Positions 42,793-53,216 of a DNA stretch of 64,000 nt are shown piece after piece. Where the stretch lies: positions 1 through 64,000 of the forward strand of contig CAIMWF010000056.1 of the NCBI GenBank assembly GCA_903845055.1. The letters run 5' to 3'. Every line of letters starts with the position of its first letter. The stretch's first letter is position 1. The translations under genes and the position numbers were made by a program. Origin of the DNA: an uncultured Bacteroidales bacterium. Lineage in GTDB: Bacteria > Bacteroidota > Bacteroidia > Bacteroidales > FEN-979. The notes under the pieces are model-generated. The model was not told where the DNA came from. It saw nothing but the letters and a program-made list of their open reading frames with translations, and did no database searches.

Positions 42793-44319
42793 TCAGTGTT
42801 TAAAATGTCTAATCCCCGTAAACACCATCGCCATGCCGTGTTCGTTGCAGTAATTGACGGAATCGGCGTCACGGATCGAACCTCCCGGTTGTATCACGGC
42901 CTTGATGCCCGCCTCGTCTGCTATTTCGACGCAGTCGGCAAAGGGAAAGAATGCATCCGAGGCCATGACCGCCCCTGTGGTGTCAAACCCGAAGGTCCGT
43001 GCCTTGAGGATCGCCTGGCGCAGGGCATCCACCCTGGAGGTCTGCCCCATCCCGCAACCGATCAGCTGCCGGTTTTTTATAAGAACGATGGTATTTGATT
43101 TCAAGTGTTTTACAATTTTATTGGCAAACACCAGCGCTTCAGTTTCCTGGAGTGTGGGTTTTTGCCTGCTGACATACTGAAAATCGGTCTCCTGCTCCGA
43201 TGCAAGGTCCTTCTCCTGCTCAAGAACACCATTCAGGATGGACTTGAACTGCCGGGTCGGGAAAGTAAATGAATTTTTTTGCAAAATTATTCTATTTTTC
43301 TTTGATTTCAGGAGATCAAGGGCATCATTTTCATAGCCATCGGCAATTAATATTTCGAAAAACAGCTTGTTCAGCTCCATCGCGGTTTCCATGCCGATGG
43401 TCCCGTTTGCAATGACAATACCGCCGTAGGCCGATACCGGGTCGCAGGCCAGGGCGTCGAGATAGGCCTGCCTGAGCGTCTCACGGCTGGCAACCCCGCA
43501 GGGATTGGTATGCTTGATGACCGCCACGGTGGGTTCGGAAAATTCTCCGATCAGGTTGATGGCGGCGTCGATGTCGACAAGGTTGTTGTAAGACAGGTCC
43601 TTCCCGTGAAGCTTGATAAAAACACCGTCGGGGTCGCCGAAATAGGTGCCCTGCTGGTGCGGATTCTCGCCGTAGCGCATCGGGTACGACGAAAGGATGC
43701 TCTGCTTGAAGGCGCTGATGTGCTCCCGGCGGTTGAAATAATTGAAGATCATTGTATCATAATGCGAGGAGACGTTGAAGGCCCGGGCGGCAAACAACCG
43801 GCGTTCGTCAATACCTGTGAAACCATTGTTTTTCTCCAGGAGCCCGGCCAGGTCGGAGTAAAAGCCGGTGGCAGGAATGACCAGCACATGGGCGTAATTC
43901 TTAGCGGCCGCGCGGATCAGGCTGATCCCGCCGATATCGATCTTTTCGATGATCTCCTCCTCGTTTTTGTTAACGGCGATGGTCCTTTCAAAGGGGTAGA
44001 GGTCCACAATGACCAGGTCGACCGAAGGGATCTCGTATTTTTCAACATCGCCCACATCGGCTATCTGGTCGCGGCGCCAGAGGATGCCCCCGAAAATCTT
44101 CGGGTGGAGGGTTTTTACCCTGCCTCCCAGGATGGAGGGATAGGAGGTGATGGATTCAATGGCAATTGCATCTATTCCTTTGCTTTTCAGAAAATCGTAT
44201 GTTCCTCCGGTGGAGATGATCTGTACATTCAACGATACGAGTTTCCCCGCAATCTCTTCGATCCCGTCCTTTTCATAAACGGAAATCAGCGCTGATTTAA
44301 TCCTGATCTGGTCGGTCAT
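42793..44319 (-). CDS. purH: Bifunctional AICAR transformylase / IMP cyclohydrolase
   Basis: 508 residues catalysing the last two steps of purine synthesis. The N-terminal ~200 residues form the methylglyoxal-synthase-like IMP cyclohydrolase (SALISVYEKDGIEEIAGKL, STGGTYDFLKSKGI, GRVKTLHPKIFGGIL). The rest is the transformylase with KHTNPCGVA (catalytic Lys-His) near residue 265 and GMGQTSRVDA. Normal length. It is transcribed toward mreBCD as in many Bacteroidota, and divergent from the ABC permease gene. Confidence 0.97.
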   Translation of the reverse strand: MTDQIRIKSALISVYEKDGIEEIAGKLVSLNVQIISTGGTYDFLKSKGIDAIAIESITSYPSILGGRVKTLHPKIFGGILWRRDQIADVGDVEKYEIPSVDLVIVDLYPFERTIAVNKNEEEIIEKIDIGGISLIRAAAKNYAHVLVIPATGFYSDLAGLLEKNNGFTGIDERRLFAARAFNVSSHYDTMIFNYFNRREHISAFKQSILSSYPMRYGENPHQQGTYFGDPDGVFIKLHGKDLSYNNLVDIDAAINLIGEFSEPTVAVIKHTNPCGVASRETLRQAYLDALACDPVSAYGGIVIANGTIGMETAMELNKLFFEILIADGYENDALDLLKSKKNRIILQKNSFTFPTRQFKSILNGVLEQEKDLASEQETDFQYVSRQKPTLQETEALVFANKIVKHLKSNTIVLIKNRQLIGCGMGQTSRVDALRQAILKARTFGFDTTGAVMASDAFFPFADCVEIADEAGIKAVIQPGGSIRDADSVNYCNEHGMAMVFTGIRHFKH

Positions 44320-44480
44320 TTTGCTGAATTTTGTAACATTAACGGAATGCCTGCGTCTAAAATCCGACGTTGCTGACCCTTTGCAATGTTACCAAAAATT
44401 ACCGGATCAAACAATGGAATAGGCCATAAGGGATTAAATATTACCTTTACTGATTGTTAAATTAGGAAACCAGTACCTCC

Positions 44481-45725
44481 ATGATCTTAATATTACGATT
44501 GGTTCGCGAAAGTTATTTGTTTGCTTTTCAGGAGATTATAGTGAACAAGGTTCGTACGATCCTCTCCCTCCTCGGCATCACCATCGGGATTTTCTGCGTC
44601 ATTTCGGTATTCACCGTTTTCGACGCCATGGAGAATTCCATCCGCAAGAGCATCGCCTCCCTGGGAACCAACGTGCTGTATATCCAGAAGTGGCCTTGGG
44701 CCATGGGTGGCGACTATCCCTGGTGGAAATACTGGCAACGGCCCGAAGCCTCGCTCGACGACATGCGGGAGGTTGAAAAGCGTTCAGCCCTTGCCGATGC
44801 CGTGGCTTACATGGTGCAGGTGAACAAAACGGTGAAATACCAGAACAACTATATTGAAAACATTGGGGTGATGGGTGTTTCGCAGGACTTTGACAAAGTA
44901 TGGAAGTTTGAACTGGCCGATGGCCGCTATTTCTCCTTGAGTGAATCGGCCAGCGGCAAAAACATCGCCATCATCGGCGCCGACCTTGCAACAGATCTTT
45001 TCCGCGAAGGCGACCCCATCGGGAAGAAGATCAAGATCTTCGGCCGTAACATTGAAGTGATCGGCGTAATCACCAAGGAGGGGGAGGATTTTTTCGGGAA
45101 TTCCAACGACAAGGCGGTTTATCTTCCCGTCAATTATTTTAAAACACTGGTTGATCTGCGCGACATGGGATCGACCATCGTGGTGAAGGCAAAACCCCTG
45201 GTATCCAATGCCGAACTGCGCGATGAACTAACAGGGCTCATGCGCTCGATCAGGAAACAGAAGCCCGCAGCGGAGGATAATTTTGCCATCAACGAAACCG
45301 ACATTATTTCAAAGGGATTCGATAGCCTCTTCAGTGTTATCGCTATGGTGGGATGGATCATCGGCGGATTCTCGCTTCTGGTAGGCGGGTTCGGCATCGC
45401 CAACATCATGTTCGTGTCGGTAAAGGAGCGAACCAACATCATTGGCATTCAAAAGGCCCTGGGGGCCAAGAACTACTTCATCCTGTTCCAGTTCCTGTTT
45501 GAAGCGGTATTTCTTTCGCTGATCGGGGGTGCGGTCGGGTTGCTGATCATCCTGATCATCACCCTGCTGGTGTCACATTTTACAGGGTTCCACCTTGTGC
45601 TAACGCAGGGAAACATCATCCTGGGGATCGGGGTTTCCGCTGTAATCGGGCTGATCTCCGGTATTCTGCCTGCCTGGTCGGCCTCAAAGCTCGACCCGGT
45701 GGAGGCCATGCGCACCGGAATGTAG
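44481..45725 (+). CDS. ABC transporter permease of the MacB/FtsX type
   Basis: 414 residues. An N-terminal membrane helix within NKVRTILSLLGITIGIFCVISVF (~20-45), a large MacB_PCD periplasmic domain (~50-270), then three C-terminal helices (~280-405) with the FtsX-domain signature GIANIMFVSVKERTNIIGIQKALGA and ending LDPVEAMRTGM. Such permeases pair with a LolD/MacB ATPase for lipoprotein or peptide export; the ATPase gene is not adjacent. Divergent from purH and convergent with the ferritin-like gene, one base apart. Confidence 0.92.
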   Translation: MILILRLVRESYLFAFQEIIVNKVRTILSLLGITIGIFCVISVFTVFDAMENSIRKSIASLGTNVLYIQKWPWAMGGDYPWWKYWQRPEASLDDMREVEKRSALADAVAYMVQVNKTVKYQNNYIENIGVMGVSQDFDKVWKFELADGRYFSLSESASGKNIAIIGADLATDLFREGDPIGKKIKIFGRNIEVIGVITKEGEDFFGNSNDKAVYLPVNYFKTLVDLRDMGSTIVVKAKPLVSNAELRDELTGLMRSIRKQKPAAEDNFAINETDIISKGFDSLFSVIAMVGWIIGGFSLLVGGFGIANIMFVSVKERTNIIGIQKALGAKNYFILFQFLFEAVFLSLIGGAVGLLIILIITLLVSHFTGFHLVLTQGNIILGIGVSAVIGLISGILPAWSASKLDPVEAMRTGM

Positions 45726-45726
45726 G

Positions 45727-46230
45727 TCAGAACGGCCAGAACTGGTTATCATTCCATATCTTTTCCTTCAATTCGTTGTCCATATCGCTGAGGATCTTCA
45801 GGTGACCACCTTCCCATTCGGCCAGCCATTTATATAAGGCCTTTTCGTTTGGATCAGTTGCTTCGGCCGCCTGCTTTGAATAAACCTCGACTGCCTTTTT
45901 CTCAAAATCGATGGCCGCCGAAATGGCCGCCGCTTCGAAACCAGCTGATGAGACCTTGTTTTTCAGCTCCTCGGTAAGGATCAGCGTGGCGAATCCTTCG
46001 TTCGCCAGGTCGGGCAGTTCAACCTTCTTGAAGGTGTGGTTCTTTTCATAGCTGATATACTGCTCCGCAAGGAACTTCACGTGCTGTGTCTCCTCATCTG
46101 CCATGGTCAGAAAGATATGTTTGATCTCAGGTTCGGGAGTCTGCTCGGCAACTTTTGCATAAAAGGCATGGCCCCTTTTTTCCATGAGGATGGCCATTTT
46201 AAGAATTTCGAGTGCTTTCTGTGTTTCCAT
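45727..46230 (-). CDS. Ferritin-like / rubrerythrin-type diiron protein
   Basis: A 167-residue four-helix-bundle protein. Carboxylate/His ligands are visible in ILMEKRGHAFYAKVAEQ, MADEETQHVKFLAEQ, AIDFEKKAVEVYSKQ and WLAEWEGGHLKIL, the E-x6-Y and E-xx-H pattern of rubrerythrins. The rubredoxin domain is absent. A peroxide-reducing or iron-handling role in an anaerobe is likely. It has its own promoter at 46253-46285. Confidence 0.88.
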   Translation of the reverse strand: METQKALEILKMAILMEKRGHAFYAKVAEQTPEPEIKHIFLTMADEETQHVKFLAEQYISYEKNHTFKKVELPDLANEGFATLILTEELKNKVSSAGFEAAAISAAIDFEKKAVEVYSKQAAEATDPNEKALYKWLAEWEGGHLKILSDMDNELKEKIWNDNQFWPF

Positions 46231-46252
46231 TTTTCTGTCGGATTTGGGAATT

Positions 46253-46285
46253 CAAACTTACAAATTTTTCCGCATCAAAAACAAA
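46253..46285 (-). promoter_or_regulatory. Promoter of the ferritin-like gene
   Basis: Minus strand: TTTG (46285-46282), 21 bases, TAAGTTTG (46260-46253). Start site expected ~15 bases before the ATG at 46230. The gap from there to 46421 shows nothing else. Confidence 0.6.
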
Positions 46286-46421
46286 TATGGCCGAGAAAGA
46301 GCGGCAGCCCCTTTGCGGGGAGGCAGCCATTTCCGGCTTAAAAACAAAACCTTCTCATCAAACCTTTAAACATCCTGTTGTGCCCTGCTGTGTCTGATGT
46401 GACTATTGTGGTGAAAAAACC

Positions 46422-48440
46422 TTAATCATTTATAATGGCAATAGCCTCTGCAACCGTTTCAACCGGTGCGAAACAGGCCTTGTCCCGGCACACATAGATC
46501 AGTGTTTTCCCCGTCACCCGCCTGTTTTCATCGGCAGCATCCCTGCCAAGCCCTGCTCCTGAAAAGATCACGCCCGGGAGGTAATGGCCCGAAAACTCCT
46601 GCAGTAGTTCAAAACACGCCCCGCCGGTGATGTTCACCTCAACCACCCCGATGATGATTTTCTGCAGCAGGTCGGCCCAGTTGGCATGATGGGAAGGGCT
46701 TCTCACGATTGCGGGAATCATGGCCTTCACCATCATCTCCGCTCGCAAAATATAACCTGCATCTCCAAGCAGGTAACCGGCTGTAAGAAGGTTGGACGCG
46801 ATCACCGAGTTTGAGGCGGGTATAACATTGTCCGACAATTCCAGGGTTTCAGTCACCAGTTTCGGCTCTTCACCTGACGAAAGATTGAAAAACAGTCCCT
46901 CCTCTGCAGTGAAATGTTCAGTGACCTCTGCCATCAGCAGTCTCACGGGAACGAGCCAGGAATTGTCAAAGGTCGCCTGGTAAAGTTCAAGGAAGGCACT
47001 TGCCAGGAAGGCATAATCATCGAGGAAACCGGCAATGGTCAGCCTGCCTCCTTTGGCATTGCGCCATAACTTTCCGCCGCGCTGTTCAACTCTTTCACGG
47101 TAGAAGGCGGCTGCACGGATGGCGATGTCAAGCCAGGCCTGGTTACCAAACACCCGCGCTGCAGTCACCAGTCCCCGGATCATCATCGCATTCCAGCAGG
47201 TCAGGATCTTGTCGTCGGTTGCCGGCCTTTCACGGTTTCCCCTGGCATTCAGCAACCGGTGGCAGCCGATGCGGATGAATGCCGAAAACTGTTCTTCCGT
47301 CATGTCATGACTGGCCGCAAGCGCATTAATGCCGGGTGAAATCCGCAACACATTCCGGTCATTTTCCCAGTTCCCGCCTGGTTCGCAGCTGAAATATTCT
47401 TCGAACAACCTGGCGTCTTCGCCCAGGTGTTTCACGATTTCCTCATGGCTCCATACGTAAAAGGTGCCTTCCTGCCCTTCGCTGTCGGCGTCGAGGGAGG
47501 CATAAAACAGGCCTTCGGGGCTCGTAAGTTCGCGATTGACAAAGCCGATTGTCTCTTCAACAACTTTTTTACACTTTTGATTTTTTTCAGCAGCGAAGGC
47601 TTCCGAATAAAGGGAAATCAGCTGTGCATTGTCGTAAAGCATTTTCTCGAAGTGGGGCACATGCCAAGCGGCATCCACCGAGTAGCGGCTGAAACCTCCC
47701 CCGAGCTGGTCGTAAATTCCCCCACGGGCCATCCGGTCGAGGGTCAGCGCCATATAACCGGAGAGTTGCCGGTTTCCCTGCAGGAATCCGTACCGTAAAA
47801 GGTATTCAAGGTTTGCAGGCATCGGGAATTTGGGAGCCCCGCGTGTGCCGCCGTTGACCAGGTCGAGCTCCTCACTCCACCGCCTGTAAATTTCATGCAA
47901 CATCCCGGGGTCGGGCGTTTCATCCGCCCGTGCGGGAGGAATCGCCCGGTGCTGTCTCATTCCTTTCGCCACCTCTGAAGCCTGTTGAACCAGGTCGTCC
48001 CGGTTCGAGTCGTAAATTCCGGCAAAATAGTCCAGGATGTGCAGCCAGTCGCGTTTTGAAAAATAAGTTCCGGCAAAAACGGGACGCTGGTCGGGGAGGG
48101 CGATCACGTTCAGCGGCCACCCGCCGCGACCTGTGGTGGCATAGGCAGCATCCATGTAAACCTGGTCGATATCGGGCCGTTCCTCCCGGTCAACCTTGAC
48201 CGGTACGAAATGGCTGTTCATGGCTGCCGCCACCTCTTCATCCTCAAACGACTCATGTTCCATCACATGGCACCAGTGGCATGCCGAATAACCGATACTG
48301 ATCACCAGGAGCCGGTTTTCAATCCGGGCTTTGGTCAATGCAATTTCGCACCAGGGATACCAGTCGACGGGGTTGAAGGCATGCTGAAGCAAATAGGGGC
48401 TATGTTCGCTTAAGAGATGGTTGGGCTGCTTTTCCGTCAT
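46422..48440 (-). CDS. YyaL-type thioredoxin domain protein (DUF255)
   Basis: 672 residues. The N-terminal ~170 residues are a thioredoxin-like domain starting [24 protein letters not shown] with the CHWC redox pair (Cys54/Cys57) in [15 protein letters not shown]. The rest resembles an (alpha/alpha)6-barrel of the glycoside-hydrolase/epimerase type ([33 protein letters not shown]). It matches YyaL/spermatogenesis-associated protein 20, whose function is not settled. The first 41 bases overlap the end of udk in another frame, so it is the last gene of the methylmalonyl-CoA decarboxylase transcription unit. Confidence 0.92.
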   Translation of the reverse strand: MTEKQPNHLLSEHSPYLLQHAFNPVDWYPWCEIALTKARIENRLLVISIGYSACHWCHVMEHESFEDEEVAAAMNSHFVPVKVDREERPDIDQVYMDAAYATTGRGGWPLNVIALPDQRPVFAGTYFSKRDWLHILDYFAGIYDSNRDDLVQQASEVAKGMRQHRAIPPARADETPDPGMLHEIYRRWSEELDLVNGGTRGAPKFPMPANLEYLLRYGFLQGNRQLSGYMALTLDRMARGGIYDQLGGGFSRYSVDAAWHVPHFEKMLYDNAQLISLYSEAFAAEKNQKCKKVVEETIGFVNRELTSPEGLFYASLDADSEGQEGTFYVWSHEEIVKHLGEDARLFEEYFSCEPGGNWENDRNVLRISPGINALAASHDMTEEQFSAFIRIGCHRLLNARGNRERPATDDKILTCWNAMMIRGLVTAARVFGNQAWLDIAIRAAAFYRERVEQRGGKLWRNAKGGRLTIAGFLDDYAFLASAFLELYQATFDNSWLVPVRLLMAEVTEHFTAEEGLFFNLSSGEEPKLVTETLELSDNVIPASNSVIASNLLTAGYLLGDAGYILRAEMMVKAMIPAIVRSPSHHANWADLLQKIIIGVVEVNITGGACFELLQEFSGHYLPGVIFSGAGLGRDAADENRRVTGKTLIYVCRDKACFAPVETVAEAIAIIND

Positions 48441-49056
48441 GAACCTCGGGGTTTATGTGCGTTCTGACCCGGGAGGAGAGAATGTCGATGGCGACCTTGT
48501 TCTGCCCTCCCTGGGGCACAATGATATCAGCATAACGCTTGGTGGGTTCAATAAATTGCAGGTGCATGGGTTTGACGAACTGTTCATAATGTTCGAGAAC
48601 CTGCTGGAACGAGCGTCCGCGCTCCTCGATGTCGCGCCAGATGATGCGCATGAGCCGGTCGTCGCCGTCGGCGTCTACAAAGACCTTGATGTCCATCTTC
48701 TGCCGCAGTCGGGGGTTGGAGAGGATGAGAATCCCCTCCACGAGGATCACCTTCGACGGGTTGACGGTGACGGTCTCCTTCGAGCGGGCGCAGGTCACAT
48801 AGGAATAGATGGGCATTTCGATGGAGGTGCCCGATTTCAGCGTTTCCAGGTGCTTGATGAGCAGGCCCCACTCGATGGAACTAGGGTGGTCAAAATTGAT
48901 CTTTGCCCGCTCCCCGGCCGATTTATGACCGTTATCCTTGTAATAGGCATCCTGGGGAATGACGGTAACGGCCTCTTTGGGCAGGTGTTTGATCACCTGT
49001 TTGACAACCGTGGATTTTCCCGAACCGGACCCCCCGGCAATTCCTATGATCAGCAT
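48400..49056 (-). CDS. udk: Uridine kinase
   Basis: 218 residues from the ATG at 49056 ([20 protein letters not shown]); the longer frame to 49137 has no family sequence. P-loop GGSGSGKST at residues 8-16, then [23 protein letters not shown] and ILVEGILIL of the uridine kinase family. It phosphorylates uridine and cytidine in nucleoside salvage. It starts five bases after the sodium-pump beta-subunit gene and overlaps the YyaL gene by 41 bases. Confidence 0.95.
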   Translation of the reverse strand: MLIIGIAGGSGSGKSTVVKQVIKHLPKEAVTVIPQDAYYKDNGHKSAGERAKINFDHPSSIEWGLLIKHLETLKSGTSIEMPIYSYVTCARSKETVTVNPSKVILVEGILILSNPRLRQKMDIKVFVDADGDDRLMRIIWRDIEERGRSFQQVLEHYEQFVKPMHLQFIEPTKRYADIIVPQGGQNKVAIDILSSRVRTHINPEVHDGKAAQPSLKRT

Positions 49057-49060
49057 GTTT

Positions 49061-50242
49061 TTACAATAAGAAACCAAGTAATAATCCCGCGGTGATGGCG
49101 CTTCCGATAATCCCGGCAATGTTCGGTCCCATCGCATGGCCGATCAGGTGGTTGGTCGGATCTTCCTTAAGCCCCATTTCATGCGCAATGCGTGCACTGT
49201 CGGGAACCGCAGCCACACCGGCCGCGCCGATGAGCGGGTTGATCCTGTTCTCCTTTTTGAGAAAAACATTCATCACCTTGGCAAAGATCACCCCGCCGGC
49301 TGTCGCCACCATGAAGGCGATGGCACCGAGAACAAAGATAATGATTGATTCCCATTTCAGGAACACATCGGCCTGGGTGCTGGCGCCGACCGTCAAACCG
49401 ATCAGGATCACCACGATATCGATCAGGATGGTGCTGGCGGTGGAGGCGAGTTGCTTGGTAAGACCTGATTCTTTGAGTATGTTTCCAAAGAAGAACATGC
49501 CCAGCAGCGGGAGGGCGGCCGGTGCGACAAAGGTGGTGAGCAGCAGCCCGAAGAGGGGAAAAAGTATCTTTTCAAGTTTGCTGACGGTCCGGGGAGGTTT
49601 CATGCGGATCAGCCGCTCTTTCCTGGAGGTAAGCAGTTTCATGATGGGGGGCTGGATCACCGGCACCAGCGACATGTAAATGTATGCCGCGATGGCGATC
49701 GGACCAATGAGATTCTGAACCCCCATTCCCTTGCCGGTAGCCCGTAAACCGTTGGCCAGCTGGGAAGTGAGGAAAATTGCCGTGTTCCCGTCGGCACCGC
49801 CGATGATGGCGATGGCGGCCGATTCGGCCATCGGGAAACCGAACACCATGGCCCCGAGAAAGGTAGCGAAAATCCCAACCTGTGCCGCTGCACCCAGCAG
49901 CATGAGTTTGGGGTTGGAGATGAGTGGCGAAAGGTCGGTCATGGCCCCGAGCCCGAGAAAGATCAGGGCGGGGTAGATGCCTTTGAGCACCCCGAAAAAC
50001 AGGTAGTTCAGCACACTGCCATCCTCGTATATGCCGGGGTGGTAGGCCGCCGTGTGAAGGAACGGGATATTCCCAAGGATGACCCCCATCCCGAGCGGGA
50101 TGAGTAGCAGGGGTTTGTAGCTGTACCTGATTGCCAGGAGAACCAGGAGAATGCCCACCAGGATCATGATGATGTTCCCCCAGGTCGCATTGTGGAAACC
50201 GGTATCTTCCCAGAGTCCGGATAAGGTCTGCAACGTGTTCAT
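49061..50242 (-). CDS. Sodium ion-translocating decarboxylase, beta subunit
   Basis: A 393-residue inner-membrane protein with about ten helices, belonging to the OadB/MmdB/GcdB family that couples decarboxylation of carboxybiotin to Na+ export. Conserved GGADGNTAIFLTSQLA (Asp151) probably corresponds to the essential Asp203 region of Klebsiella OadB. The C-terminal NHLIGHAMGPNIAGIIGSAITAGLLL is also typical. It is in an operon with the biotin carrier, OadG-like subunit, carboxyltransferase and epimerase, and therefore most likely acts on methylmalonyl-CoA. Confidence 0.94.
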   Translation of the reverse strand: MNTLQTLSGLWEDTGFHNATWGNIIMILVGILLVLLAIRYSYKPLLLIPLGMGVILGNIPFLHTAAYHPGIYEDGSVLNYLFFGVLKGIYPALIFLGLGAMTDLSPLISNPKLMLLGAAAQVGIFATFLGAMVFGFPMAESAAIAIIGGADGNTAIFLTSQLANGLRATGKGMGVQNLIGPIAIAAYIYMSLVPVIQPPIMKLLTSRKERLIRMKPPRTVSKLEKILFPLFGLLLTTFVAPAALPLLGMFFFGNILKESGLTKQLASTASTILIDIVVILIGLTVGASTQADVFLKWESIIIFVLGAIAFMVATAGGVIFAKVMNVFLKKENRINPLIGAAGVAAVPDSARIAHEMGLKEDPTNHLIGHAMGPNIAGIIGSAITAGLLLGFLL

Positions 50243-50245
50243 GGG

Positions 50246-50677
50246 CTATTCTATTTCGACTAAAACATCATTCTGTGCAACGGTCTGCCCTGGTTTTACC
50301 AGCACAACCCTGACAACGCCGTCTTTTTCGGAAAGGACGTTGTTCTCCATTTTCATCGCCTCCATCGTCAGCAGTTTCTGACCCATCGAGACCTTTTCGC
50401 CGGGTTGTACCAGGACCGTGATGATGGTACCCGGCAATGGCGCCTTGATGGCCATGTTGGTAGTCTGCGTCGGCGTCCTGGGGATCTTCGACTCCTTGCG
50501 GGTGGGCTTTGGCGGCTCCGCCCTGACAAGGGTAGGCGTTTTGGAAATTTTCAGCTCTTTCTGGACCTCGACGTTGTACAGCGTTCCGTTAACCTCCATT
50601 TTGGCAATATTCTCTTCAAAACCAAGTACTTCTACTTCGTATGCATTGCCATTGATGACAAAATTGAATTTCTTCAT
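50246..50677 (-). CDS. Biotin carrier subunit of methylmalonyl-CoA decarboxylase
   Basis: A 143-residue protein with an N-terminal strand-rich segment (~1-45), a proline/lysine-rich flexible linker (~46-75) and a biotinyl domain (~76-143) with the attachment motif EAMKMEN (Lys109). It carries carboxybiotin from the carboxyltransferase to the membrane beta subunit. Four-base spacing on either side shows tight coupling within the operon. Confidence 0.95.
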   Translation of the reverse strand: MKKFNFVINGNAYEVEVLGFEENIAKMEVNGTLYNVEVQKELKISKTPTLVRAEPPKPTRKESKIPRTPTQTTNMAIKAPLPGTIITVLVQPGEKVSMGQKLLTMEAMKMENNVLSEKDGVVRVVLVKPGQTVAQNDVLVEIE

Positions 50678-50680
50678 GGT

Positions 50681-51049
50681 TTACCAGTGTTTCATTGTAT
50701 TCAGGATTCCATAGATTTTTGAACTCCACGGGGAGTATGTTTTCGATACTTTCCTGATCGTCATCACATATTTTTCCTCATCATGCAATTCAGAAAAGAA
50801 CAGGTACAGGGCAGCGGCAATGGCCGCGTTTTCCTCGCCGGTCATGACTACGTTCGTCTGTGTTTCAGGTTCGCCGGTTCCCTTGTTGATTTTGCGTTTG
50901 GACAAAAAATCCTGCAGGGTGTGCAACCTGGTAAAGACATAGGCAATGACCGAAAGTGCCATCAGCACGATGCAATACCCGGCAATGGTGATGACCATTG
51001 TGAAATGGTCGATCAGCGACAGGTCGAAAGTTATTTCTAATGTTTTCAT
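50681..51049 (-). CDS. OadG-like small membrane subunit of sodium pump decarboxylase
   Basis: 122 residues with one membrane helix near the N-terminus (~18-42, MVITIAGYCIVLMALSVIAYVF). A polar cytoplasmic part follows, with EENAAIAAALYLFFSELHDEE and a C-terminal KTYSPWSSKIYGI resembling OadG/MmdD 'gamma' subunits that hold the complex together. Its place between carboxyltransferase and biotin carrier supports the call. Confidence 0.88.
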   Translation of the reverse strand: MKTLEITFDLSLIDHFTMVITIAGYCIVLMALSVIAYVFTRLHTLQDFLSKRKINKGTGEPETQTNVVMTGEENAAIAAALYLFFSELHDEEKYVMTIRKVSKTYSPWSSKIYGILNTMKHW

Positions 51050-51064
51050 GGATCTGCCTTTGGT

Positions 51065-52624
51065 TTACAGGGGAATGTTGCTGTGTTTCTTCGGCGGCAG
51101 GCTGTCCTTCTTGGTCTGCAGGGTCTGCAGTGCGCGGATGATCCGGAAGCGGGTATTGCGCGGTTCGATGACATCGTCGATGTAACCGTACCGGGCAGCA
51201 TCGTAAGGATTTGCGAACATTACCTTGTATTCGCCCTCTTTCTCGGCAATATAACGGTTCCGTTCGTCTTTATCCTCTATTTCACTGATCTTCTTGCCTT
51301 CGAGGATTTCGATGGCACCCTTGGGGCCCATCACGGCGATTTCGGCCGACGGCCAGGCATAGTTGATGTCGGCGCGCAGCTGCTTGCAACCCATCACGTC
51401 GTGCGCCCCGCCGTAAGATTTTCGCAGGGTGATGGTGATTTTCGGTACGGTTGCCTCCCCATATGCAAAAAGGAGCTTGGCGCCATGAATGATGATCCCG
51501 CCATACTCCTGGGTGCTGCCCGGGAGGAAGCCCGGAACATCCACCAGGGTGATAATGGGAATGTTGAAAGCATCGCAGAACCTGACAAACCTGGCAGCTT
51601 TTCGCGACGCCTCGATGTCGAGCACTCCTGCAAGGTAATTGGGCTGGTTGGCCACGATTCCGCACGAGATCCCGTTGAATTTGGCGAAACCCACCACGAT
51701 ATTCTTGGCATAATGCTGGTGTACCTCCAGAAATTCCCGGTCATCCACCATTAAATAAATTACATCTTTTACGTCGTACGGCTGGTTGGGATTGGTCGGA
51801 ACCACTTCGTTCAGAAGGTCTTCAACCCTGTCGATCGGATCGGTGCATTCTGTTTGCGGGGCGTCCTCGAGGTTGTTCTGGGGCAGATAGGAAATCAGTT
51901 TCCTGATCATCATCAGCCCTTCGTCCTCGTTCGAAACCCTGAAGTGGGCAACCCCCGATTTTGTCGCATGTACGGTGGCACCGCCCAGGTCCTCGGTGGT
52001 AATGTCCTCACCGGTAACCGTTTTTGTAACTTTCGGACCCGTAACGAACATGTAACTTGTTTTTTCACTCATCACCACGAAGTCGGTGAGGGCAGGGGAG
52101 TAGACCGCCCCGCCGGCGCAAGGACCGAAAATCGCCGAAATCTGGGGTACAACCCCCGAGGCGGCAATGTTTCTCATGAAAATTTCGGCATACCCTGCCA
52201 GCGAGTTGACCCCCTCCTGGATCCTGGCCCCGCCGCTGTCATTGATCCCGATCACCGGGGCGCCGACCTTCATGGCCTGGTCCATGATTTTGCAGATCTT
52301 ACGGGCAAAGGTCTCTGACAGGGAACCACCGAACACCGTGAAATCCTGCGAAAAGACAAATACAACGCGGCCATCGATGGTCCCACGGCCCGTGACAACA
52401 CCATCGCCAAGATAGGATTCATTCTCCAGTCCGAAATTGGTGCAGCGATGGCTGACAAACATGTCATATTCTTCAAAACTACCCTCGTCAAGGAGTTTTT
52501 CCACCCGTTCGCGGGCGGTGTATTTCCCTTTTTTATGCTGCGCCCTGATGCGCTCTTCGCCGCCACCGAGCTTTGCCTGTTCGCGCTTTGCGAGCAGTTC
52601 GGAGATCTTGTTTTCGTTAGCCAT
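51065..52624 (-). CDS. mmdA: Methylmalonyl-CoA decarboxylase / acyl-CoA carboxylase carboxyltransferase subunit
   Basis: 519 residues from the ATG at 52624 ([17 protein letters not shown]); an in-frame ATG at 52654 would add ten. Two crotonase-like carboxyltransferase domains, with [18 protein letters not shown] and [16 protein letters not shown] in the first and [38 protein letters not shown] in the second. It moves CO2 from (S)-methylmalonyl-CoA to biotin. In a sodium-pump operon it works as decarboxylase alpha; the same protein could also serve propionyl-CoA carboxylase. Confidence 0.95.
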   Translation of the reverse strand: MANENKISELLAKREQAKLGGGEERIRAQHKKGKYTARERVEKLLDEGSFEEYDMFVSHRCTNFGLENESYLGDGVVTGRGTIDGRVVFVFSQDFTVFGGSLSETFARKICKIMDQAMKVGAPVIGINDSGGARIQEGVNSLAGYAEIFMRNIAASGVVPQISAIFGPCAGGAVYSPALTDFVVMSEKTSYMFVTGPKVTKTVTGEDITTEDLGGATVHATKSGVAHFRVSNEDEGLMMIRKLISYLPQNNLEDAPQTECTDPIDRVEDLLNEVVPTNPNQPYDVKDVIYLMVDDREFLEVHQHYAKNIVVGFAKFNGISCGIVANQPNYLAGVLDIEASRKAARFVRFCDAFNIPIITLVDVPGFLPGSTQEYGGIIIHGAKLLFAYGEATVPKITITLRKSYGGAHDVMGCKQLRADINYAWPSAEIAVMGPKGAIEILEGKKISEIEDKDERNRYIAEKEGEYKVMFANPYDAARYGYIDDVIEPRNTRFRIIRALQTLQTKKDSLPPKKHSNIPL

Positions 52625-52674
52625 ATGAGTGAGGTTTTTATAACTGAGACGCACTGCAGTGCGTCTTTACAATA

Positions 52675-53076
52675 TCATTTACTGCAGAATTCCACCAGTA
52701 CGCCATGGGTTGATTTCGGGTGCAAAAAGCCTATGTTCATCCCCTCCGCTCCTTTGCGGGATACCTTGTCGATCAGGGCAATGCCACTTGTTTCCGCTTT
52801 GGCAAGAGCCTCGGTGGCATTGCCGACGGCAAAGGCGATGTGATGGATGCCCTCCCCCTTTTTTTCAAGGAACCTGCCAATCGGGCCTTCCGGGTCGGTC
52901 GACTCCAGCAGTTCGATCTTCGTCTGGCCAACCATGAAAAAAGCCGTTCTCACGCGCTGGTCCGGTACCTCCTCGATGTTGTAACAAGTCGTTCCGAGAA
53001 GGTTTTCATAAAAGGGAATGCTTTCTTCAAGACTGCGTACCGCAATACCAAGATGTTCAATATGTGTCGGATTCAT
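52675..53076 (-). CDS. mce: Methylmalonyl-CoA epimerase
   Basis: A 133-residue VOC-superfamily enzyme interconverting (R)- and (S)-methylmalonyl-CoA. Family features: HIEHLGIAVRSLEESIPFYENLLG, a His/Glu metal set (HLGIAV, KIELLES, GEGIHHIAFAV, VLVEF). The product is the substrate of the decarboxylase encoded directly downstream. First gene of the operon mce-mmdA-OadG-BCCP-OadB-udk-yyaL, under a consensus promoter. Confidence 0.96.
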   Translation of the reverse strand: MNPTHIEHLGIAVRSLEESIPFYENLLGTTCYNIEEVPDQRVRTAFFMVGQTKIELLESTDPEGPIGRFLEKKGEGIHHIAFAVGNATEALAKAETSGIALIDKVSRKGAEGMNIGFLHPKSTHGVLVEFCSK

Positions 53077-53103
53077 GATTTTATTGTTATATTTTTAACA
53101 GGA

Positions 53104-53134
53104 CAAAGTTAAGCAGTTTAAATGACATGGCAAA
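53104..53134 (-). promoter_or_regulatory. Promoter of the mce-mmdA operon
   Basis: Minus strand: TTTG (53134-53131), 19 bases, TAACTTTG (53111-53104), a full consensus match. Start site expected ~20 bases before the mce ATG at 53076. Confidence 0.72.
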
Positions 53135-53183
53135 CACCATTCTTTCATGAACTTACACTGAAATAAAAAATAATATTCAAATG

Positions 53184-53216
53184 TTGGTGATCAACGAAAT
53201 ATTTGTTGTATTTTTG
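53184..53216 (+). promoter_or_regulatory. Promoter of the TetR-efflux operon
   Basis: TTG (53184-53186), 22 bases, TATTTTTG (53209-53216). The start site would be near 53223, leaving a ~125-base leader before the TetR ATG. Confidence 0.6.

Noticed and set aside
46078-46090. CACGTG core near 46.08 kb as a third parS
   Set aside because: Flanking bases do not match TGTTNC/GAAACA; it is inside the ferritin-like gene.
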